Notes under the pieces: generated by a model
The model's database searches: none
The model's input: only the letters and a program-made list of their open reading frames with translations
Told to the model about the DNA's origin: nothing
Source of the DNA: Verrucomicrobiia bacterium
GTDB taxonomy: Bacteria > Verrucomicrobiota > Verrucomicrobiia > Limisphaerales > JADLHS01
NCBI GenBank assembly: GCA_023953615.1
Contig: JAMLJH010000001.1
Span: 2,273,360-2,337,359 of the forward strand
Length of the DNA stretch: 64,000 nucleotides
Reading direction: 5' to 3'
Position numbers and translations under genes: made by a program
Shown: positions 59,656 through 64,000 of the stretch, one piece after another
How positions within the stretch are numbered: the stretch's first letter is position 1
How the letters are laid out: every line of letters starts with the position of its first letter

Positions 59656-60915
59656 TTAACGCGAACCGGCGAATCCTGGCGCCGCCGGAGCATGATACGC
59701 CCGCCACTGCGCGACCGATTGCTGTTCATCGGTCGGTGGTCCCTGGTGCAGCCAGAGGCGGAACCGCAACCGCAGCGGTTTTCCGGGTCGCAACTCGTAG
59801 CGGGTGCCGCTGGCGGGAAAGGTCGGTTGAAACCAATTGATCTCAGGGAATTTAACCCAATCGCCGGGATAATCCGGATTGCCGTTGTGCTGGAACACCA
59901 CCAGGCTGGTCGTTCGGCCTGCTTGAACAAACCGGCCGTTCAACTCCGCCCATGCCATGCGCGGCAGTGAGTTGCTGGAATCGGTGTGGAAAGCAATTGC
60001 TTGATCCAGCACTTTGCTGAAACGCAGGTTCAACCCGCCATATTTGTCGGTGTCGCGCCGCGCAAGCTGAACGGGTTCGGTCAGCGCCGTGAATTGAAAT
60101 TCCAGATCAATTAAACGCTGCGCTCCAGTCGCTCGATAGGCGCGGATGATGGCGCGTTCACGGACGATGGCGTCCTGATCTTCCCATTTCCAGATGTTCT
60201 CGGCTTCAATCTGCGCGAAGACGAGACCACTGCTGACGCGGCATTGGCCCGTTGGCCGGGCAAAGACGGATTGCAGCGCGTGCAGGTCGCCGCGTTGGCC
60301 GCGCCAGTCCACTTCCGGCCACGCCCAATAGATGCCGCGGTGATGAGGGTGATCAATCGGCCAGTCCAACGTGAGCGGTTCGCCGTCAAAACCGAACAGC
60401 GGATGAATGTAATCACTTCGGGCGCGGGCATACTTGCGGTTGCCGGGCGTCACCTGTTCCAGCACCGCACCCGGCTCGATCGTCGTATAGACATACCGCA
60501 ACACTGGTTTACCAGCGTCGGTAATGTCGTATTGACCGCTCACTGCATCCAGTTGCGCCAACAACTCGTCGTCCGGGCGTTGTCGGCTGGTTTGCAATTC
60601 AAACTGTCGTTCGCCGCTCGCGCCCGGTGGCATGAGCCAACAGATTTGCGCTTCGTTGCGCGGCCCCGATGGATCCAATAATTGTACTGAAATCGCCGGT
60701 TCCGCCACATTTGCCGTTGCTGACAACTCGCGTAATTGCAGTCTTCCCTCCAGTGCGGCGCGGTGCTGGGTGCGATTTAGCTTAACGATTGCGGTCGTGG
60801 GCGCGTGCGCAGCGCCAAGCGCGCCACCTGGATCGTTAACGCTCACGGCGGCTGGTAACGCCAGCAGCGAGGCCATAAACCAGCCGAAAATGCTTGGGAG
60901 AGTTCGACTCATCAT
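59656..60915 (-). CDS. PmoA/DUF6807-family secreted protein
   Basis: 419 residues with a signal peptide (IFGWFMASLLALPAAVSV). The N-terminal ~130 residues are beta-rich. The remainder fits the DUF6807 (PmoA-like) family: VLRYVYTTIEPG, RSDYIHPLFGFDGEPLTLDW, DHPHHRGIYWAWPEVDW with the H-H-R-G signature, and PINWFQP-like end strands (here FPEINWFQPTFPA). The family adopts a galactose-mutarotase-like sandwich and usually sits next to Gfo/Idh/MocA oxidoreductases; it is named after, but not the same as, particulate methane monooxygenase subunit A. First gene of the operon that runs down to 55370. Confidence 0.85.
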   Translation of the reverse strand: MMSRTLPSIFGWFMASLLALPAAVSVNDPGGALGAAHAPTTAIVKLNRTQHRAALEGRLQLRELSATANVAEPAISVQLLDPSGPRNEAQICWLMPPGASGERQFELQTSRQRPDDELLAQLDAVSGQYDITDAGKPVLRYVYTTIEPGAVLEQVTPGNRKYARARSDYIHPLFGFDGEPLTLDWPIDHPHHRGIYWAWPEVDWRGQRGDLHALQSVFARPTGQCRVSSGLVFAQIEAENIWKWEDQDAIVRERAIIRAYRATGAQRLIDLEFQFTALTEPVQLARRDTDKYGGLNLRFSKVLDQAIAFHTDSSNSLPRMAWAELNGRFVQAGRTTSLVVFQHNGNPDYPGDWVKFPEINWFQPTFPASGTRYELRPGKPLRLRFRLWLHQGPPTDEQQSVAQWRAYHAPAAPGFAGSR

Positions 60916-61198
60916 GCTTTCAGACTTTGCTGGGGTTAAAAATTAGAAGTTGCCGCACGCGCGGTCGAGTAGATTATGCGGACGAATGACTTGACCAGTC
61001 GGGTTGGTTGTCGCGTCACATTCTCACAGTGAGGGCCAGTTGCGCCTCCGTCGTCAGTAGCAGTTTCTCGAGGGCGATTAACTTCCGCGCGCGAGTGCTG
61101 AAATTGGCGACTTTGTGAAAAAAATCACGAATCGTTCTTGCTCCGGTTGTGGGCGTTGTTTAAGCTGCGGCTGCGTTTTAATTCGACGCGCGCTTTGT

Positions 61199-61726
61199 AT
61201 GCCTCAAACCACCGATTTTGGATACGACTCACGTATTGAGGGTGATGTCATTCACACCCGCGTGGACGCCGTTATCAACTGGTTTCGGAAAAATTCCCTC
61301 TGGCCCATGCCGATGGGGCTGGCTTGCTGTGCGATTGAGTTGATGGCCACCGGTGCGAGTCGCTTTGATATTGCGCGCTTTGGGGCGGAAGTCATGCGGT
61401 TTTCTCCCCGTCAATCCGACGTGATGATCGTGGCGGGGACCGTTACCTACAAGATGGCCATGTCGGTGAAACGCATTTACGACCAAATGGCCGAGCCCAA
61501 GTGGGTCATCGCCATGGGGGCGTGCGCGTCCACTGGCGGCATGTATCGCAGTTACTCAGTGTTGCAGGGGGTGGACCATATTTTGCCGGTGGATGTTTAT
61601 GTGGCGGGCTGTCCGCCGCGACCGGAAGCGTTGCTGGACGCGCTGATAAAGCTCCAAAACAAGGTGCAGCGGGAACCGTTTCTGGCCACTTTGAAGAAAC
61701 CCGGCCCGGCACTGCCGAAAGTTTGA
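61199..61726 (+). CDS. nuoB: NADH-quinone oxidoreductase subunit B
   Basis: 175 residues from the ATG at 61199; a GTG at 61115 would add a Cys-rich 28 residues not found in the family. Iron-sulfur N2 cluster ligands: Cys43-Cys44 in [11 protein letters not shown], Cys109 in [12 protein letters not shown] and Cys138 in [11 protein letters not shown]. Segments NSLWPMPMG and [16 protein letters not shown] are typical. NuoB passes electrons to quinone at the base of the peripheral arm of complex I. No nuoA precedes it in the window; the upstream gene is divergent. The next nuo gene (nuoC) follows after a 380-base gap holding an antisense frame. Confidence 0.95.
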   Translation: MPQTTDFGYDSRIEGDVIHTRVDAVINWFRKNSLWPMPMGLACCAIELMATGASRFDIARFGAEVMRFSPRQSDVMIVAGTVTYKMAMSVKRIYDQMAEPKWVIAMGACASTGGMYRSYSVLQGVDHILPVDVYVAGCPPRPEALLDALIKLQNKVQREPFLATLKKPGPALPKV

Positions 61727-61774
61727 GGCCGAATGACCATGAATTTTGAAACGCAGAATTGCGCTCCGTCGTGG

Positions 61775-62047
61775 CTAGAGGGTTGTGTAACCCGCTGGGA
61801 AACCCTGCCACAAAATGGCGGTGTACCAGTGAAACACACTGCCGATCCATTCCACTCGGGTCAAAGACAACAACGGCAGGTACAACATCCAGATTTCGTC
61901 AGGCAGATAGCGCGGATGGAAAGCATCATTGGTCGCCCAAGCGACCGGTCCGGCACTAAGCACGTAAAGCGGCAAAGTTATTATCAACCATTGGATCGCG
62001 GTTCGAAGCCGGGCGGGAAAGAGTTTTGCTCGCAGGATCGAATTCAT
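61775..62047 (-). CDS. Putative small membrane protein, antisense between nuoB and nuoC
   Basis: 90 residues: two hydrophobic stretches (AIQWLIITLPLYVLSAGPVA and IWMLYLPLLSLTRVEWIGSV) separated by a Trp/Tyr-rich loop. The start has a plausible ATG, and no comparable frame exists on the plus strand here, so this is the best explanation of the 380-base gap in an operon that is otherwise tightly packed. Family not recognised. It would be transcribed against complex I. Moderate to low confidence that it is a real gene. Confidence 0.5.
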   Translation of the reverse strand: MNSILRAKLFPARLRTAIQWLIITLPLYVLSAGPVAWATNDAFHPRYLPDEIWMLYLPLLSLTRVEWIGSVFHWYTAILWQGFPAGYTTL

Positions 62048-62106
62048 GCTGATGGATTAAGTTCCGGCCGTCAAAATGTCACGGTAATTATTGGGGAGGA
62101 ACAGCC

Positions 62107-62694
62107 ATGACCGCACTGGAATTGGCTAATCAACTCAAAGCCCGGTTTGGGGAGCTTATTTCCGAGCCGACGGAATTTCGCGGCGAAGTGACGCTCAAAG
62201 TGCTTGATGCCGAGAAGATTGCTGACCTGTGCGGATTTGCCAAGCAAGAGCTGGGTTTTGATTACCTGGTGGATATTTCGAGCGTGGACAATTACGGCGA
62301 TGATCCGCGTTGGATTCTCGCCTACCATTTGGCGGGGCTGGAGCATAATCAATATCTGCGCCTGGTGGTGAGTGTGGGGGAGGAAAAATCGGAATTGCCG
62401 ACGGTGACCACCATTTGGCGCACGGCGGATTGGCACGAGCGGGAAATCTACGACATGATGGGCGTTCGCTTCCGTGGGCATCCCGATTTGCGCCGGATTC
62501 TAATGTGGGATGGTTATCCCCATTTCCCGCTGCGGAAGGATTTCCCGGTCACCGGCAAACCGACGGAAGTACCCGAAGTGGCGGTGACGGGAGTTGCGCC
62601 CATTGAAGGCGGTCCGTTCGTGACCACGCCTGGTCGCAAAAGCGCCATTTCCCGCGAGCCGCGCGCCAAGACCTTTGAAAGTTCACCGCAATGA
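62107..62694 (+). CDS. nuoC: NADH-quinone oxidoreductase subunit C
   Basis: 195 residues. The 30-kDa subunit signature is present: TTIWRTADWHEREIYDMMGV followed by RFRGHPDLRRILMWDGYPHF and LRKDFP. Upstream segment FDYLVDISSVDNYGDDPRW is also conserved. A GGGGAGGA ribosome-binding site (62094-62100 region) precedes the ATG. It belongs to the peripheral arm of complex I with NuoB and NuoD. In a normal operon nuoD would follow; here a DUF4160 gene begins three bases after the stop and nuoD is not reached within the window. Confidence 0.94.
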   Translation: MTALELANQLKARFGELISEPTEFRGEVTLKVLDAEKIADLCGFAKQELGFDYLVDISSVDNYGDDPRWILAYHLAGLEHNQYLRLVVSVGEEKSELPTVTTIWRTADWHEREIYDMMGVRFRGHPDLRRILMWDGYPHFPLRKDFPVTGKPTEVPEVAVTGVAPIEGGPFVTTPGRKSAISREPRAKTFESSPQ

Positions 62695-62697
62695 ACC

Positions 62698-63003
62698 ATG
62701 CCGAAGCTCTACGAATATCTTGGCATCTTGATTTATTTTTACTCGAATGAGCACGAACCGATTCATGTTCATGGCAAACACGGCAAGCAGGAGAGCCGCG
62801 CGGAAATCATTTTGGAGAATGGCCGGGTCATCCGCGTGGTGGTTGGCCACATCCCCGGCAAACGCCCGCTGGATGGATCAAGGTTGAGGGATTTTGAAAC
62901 ATTCGTGAATGCCAGGGCGGAAGAAATTGTGGAACACTGGATCAACTTTTTCGTGAACAACATTCGGAGCAAACCGGAAATCATCACCCGGAGGATCAAA
63001 TGA
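62698..63003 (+). CDS. DUF4160 protein, probable toxin-antitoxin component
   Basis: 101 residues. The core LYEYLGILIYFYSNEHEPIHVHG is the DUF4160 hallmark (I-x-I-x-x-F/Y-x-x-E-H-x-P-x-H-x-H-V). It starts three bases after nuoC and overlaps the DUF2442 gene as ATGA. DUF4160 and DUF2442 pairs recur in bacteria and are thought to be toxin-antitoxin-like; which is the toxin is not settled. Likely co-transcribed with nuoBC. Confidence 0.88.
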   Translation: MPKLYEYLGILIYFYSNEHEPIHVHGKHGKQESRAEIILENGRVIRVVVGHIPGKRPLDGSRLRDFETFVNARAEEIVEHWINFFVNNIRSKPEIITRRIK

Positions 63004-63401
63004 AAACGAGCGCGACGCAGTATCTTGAAGTGACCGAGGCGAAATACGTTTCGGGCTACAAGCTGCGGCTCACGTTCAATGACGGCGCGGTGCGCGTGGT
63101 TGACTTCGGACCGTTTCTCGCCAAGGCGCGCAATCCCGACACGACCGATTATCGCGATCTGAAAAAGTTCAAGCGCTTCCACATCCAGGACGGGGATTTG
63201 ATATGGGGCGACTACCAGATGATTTTTCCCATCATGGATTTGTATCACGGGACAATTCTTAAAGGGGAAGCGCCGACTCCAGCGCATTTGGTTTTGAGTG
63301 AAACCATTTTTCCGGCGGCGTCCGTCTCGCAGCGAAAAACCAAGCCGGTTTCTTACAAAAAATCGAAACACGAATCGCGTGTGCGGACGCCGGAGGATTG
63401 A
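63000..63401 (+). CDS. DUF2442 protein, partner of DUF4160
   Basis: 133 residues. The front (YLEVTEAKYVSGYKLRLTFN, DGAVRVVDFGPFLA, DGDLIWGDYQM) is the DUF2442 fold. The last ~40 residues are basic (SQRKTKPVSYKKSKHESRVR) and longer than usual, possibly for DNA or RNA contact. Translationally coupled to the DUF4160 gene and followed 11 bases later by the HigB-like gene. Confidence 0.87.
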   Translation: MKTSATQYLEVTEAKYVSGYKLRLTFNDGAVRVVDFGPFLAKARNPDTTDYRDLKKFKRFHIQDGDLIWGDYQMIFPIMDLYHGTILKGEAPTPAHLVLSETIFPAASVSQRKTKPVSYKKSKHESRVRTPED

Positions 63402-63412
63402 TTGCATGAGTT

Positions 63413-63703
63413 ATGCATATCATTACGCGCAAACGGTTGAACGAATTTGCAAAGCTGCATCCGGCCGTGGCGAGCGGCTTGATTCATTGGTATCAAGCGT
63501 TAAAGAAGAACAATCCGGCCAACTTCGCCGAGCTGCGGCGTGTGTTTCCACACGCGGATCAAGTAGGCGGGCTGACCGTGTTCAACATTGGCGGCAACAA
63601 GGCTCGTTTGGTGGCGGCGCTTCATTACAATCGCCGCAAGGTGTATATTCGGGCCGTGCTCACACATGCCGATTACGACAGCGGTAAATGGAAAGAGAGC
63701 TAA
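63413..63703 (+). CDS. higB: HigB-type RelE-superfamily toxin
   Basis: 96 residues: MHIITRKRLNEFAKLHPAVA, LIHWYQALKKNNPANFAELR, VFNIGGNKARLVAALHYNRR, VYIRAVLTHADYDSG. These are the usual pieces of the HigB/mRNA-interferase family with N-I-x-G-N-K-x-R-L and T-H-x-x-Y-D. It should cut mRNA at the ribosome unless bound by the antitoxin encoded three bases downstream. The toxin-first order is typical of higBA. Confidence 0.92.
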   Translation: MHIITRKRLNEFAKLHPAVASGLIHWYQALKKNNPANFAELRRVFPHADQVGGLTVFNIGGNKARLVAALHYNRRKVYIRAVLTHADYDSGKWKES

Positions 63704-63705
63704 CG

Positions 63706-63930
63706 ATGTCAAACGCACAAATCAAAAGAGCATTCCAAGCTTGGCCGCAAGTTGAGCCTACCTTGCGGGTGCCGCACAACGAGCGCGAATACCGTCAGCT
63801 TGTAAAATTGCTCGACCACTTGGTGGATGAGGTGGGCGAGAATGAAGAGCATCCGCTGGCTTCGTTAATGGAAGTTCTTGGTGTGCTTATCGAAAAATAC
63901 GAAGATGATGCCGTTGCAGAACTGGTGTAA
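63706..63930 (+). CDS. higA: HigA-like antitoxin lacking a helix-turn-helix
   Basis: 74 residues from the ATG at 63706, three bases after higB. The sequence LRVPHNEREYRQLVKLLDHL then VDEVGENEEHPLASLMEVLG, VLIEKYEDDAVAELV is the HigA N-terminal, toxin-binding region (L-x-x-x-L-D-x-L-x-D-E-V-G-E-x-E-x-H-P-L). The C-terminal DNA-binding domain seen in longer HigA proteins is absent; short versions exist, so it may still neutralise but not repress. The remaining 70 bases of the window hold no complete gene. Confidence 0.85.
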   Translation: MSNAQIKRAFQAWPQVEPTLRVPHNEREYRQLVKLLDHLVDEVGENEEHPLASLMEVLGVLIEKYEDDAVAELV

Positions 63931-64000
63931 ATCCGGGTTTATGAATTTGCGAATTACAGCTAGCCAGTATGCATTGCCGAACTGTAGGAATATAAACTTC

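Noticed and set aside
61115..61198. N-terminal extension of NuoB with clustered cysteines
   Set aside because: Begins at GTG, has no counterpart in the family, and the ATG at 61199 gives a normal NuoB.
63941..64000. Open frame from an ATG to the window end
   Set aside because: Only 20 codons visible (MNLRITASQYALPNC...), with no recognisable protein character.

Overview
The window looks like a chromosomal piece of a verrucomicrobial bacterium (Verrucomicrobiota, probably of the Pedosphaera/Limisphaerales kind). This is inferred from the GC-rich coding, the abundance of secreted glycoside-hydrolase-like proteins and sulfatase, Tat-exported oxidoreductases and xylanase, a PmoA/DUF6807 plus Gfo/Idh/MocA pair, IS110 and REP-associated transposase relics, and intergenic spacers full of palindromic repeats. 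No rRNA, tRNA or CRISPR array was found. Taxonomy rests on gene content only.

Layout. 1-335: 5' part of a CorA-type Mg2+ transporter, cut by the window edge. 0.5-13.8 kb: a minus-strand saccharolytic block. In transcription order it holds an MFS transporter, an eight-haem cytochrome with HEAT/TPR repeats, a WbsX/GH99-like protein, a GH10 xylanase, a GH5 enzyme, a sialidase-like protein and a secreted TIM-barrel-like protein. Near 2.3-3.3 kb it is interrupted by a nucleotidyltransferase gene lying between two copies of the sialidase 3' end. 13.9-23.8 kb (plus): an NlpC/P60 lipoprotein, a GH106-like enzyme, an acetyl-xylan-esterase-like hydrolase and a DUF5060/GH5-like protein. The last gene lies between two ~370-bp direct repeats. 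23.8-27.2 kb: an accessory island with dispersed repeats, an integron-like gene cassette with attC-like arms, and an IS110-family element lying between those arms. 27.2-34.5 kb (minus): DUF4434 lipoprotein, a 1245-residue GH101-like protein, transposase relics around a small membrane protein, and another GH-like protein. 34.7-48.5 kb: housekeeping and envelope genes (alanine dehydrogenase, YihY/BrkB, an LpoB/COG3014-like/YcfL lipoprotein cluster with an antisense toxin-antitoxin relic, PPi-type phosphofructokinase, aspartate-semialdehyde dehydrogenase, 3-methyladenine glycosylase, DCC protein) with a tandem 120-bp hairpin repeat. 48.5-53.5 kb: a large YCF48/Ig-like secreted protein, an RGG-rich protein and a sulfatase. 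53.6-55.3 kb: a second cassette-like island sharing its boundary repeat with the first, in inverted orientation. 55.4-60.9 kb: a minus-strand catabolic operon. 61.2-63.9 kb: nuoB and nuoC followed at once by four toxin-antitoxin-type genes.

How it fits together. Most of the window serves breakdown of complex plant or algal glycans: xylanase, GH5, GH106-like, esterase, sulfatase and sialidase-like enzymes, with an MFS importer and no SusC/SusD pair. Energy and central metabolism genes sit beside it. The most unusual material is mobile: attC-like sites with a stop codon in the R'' box, an IS110 element with a candidate structured guide RNA, long repeats bracketing single genes, and toxin-antitoxin genes placed in the complex I operon.
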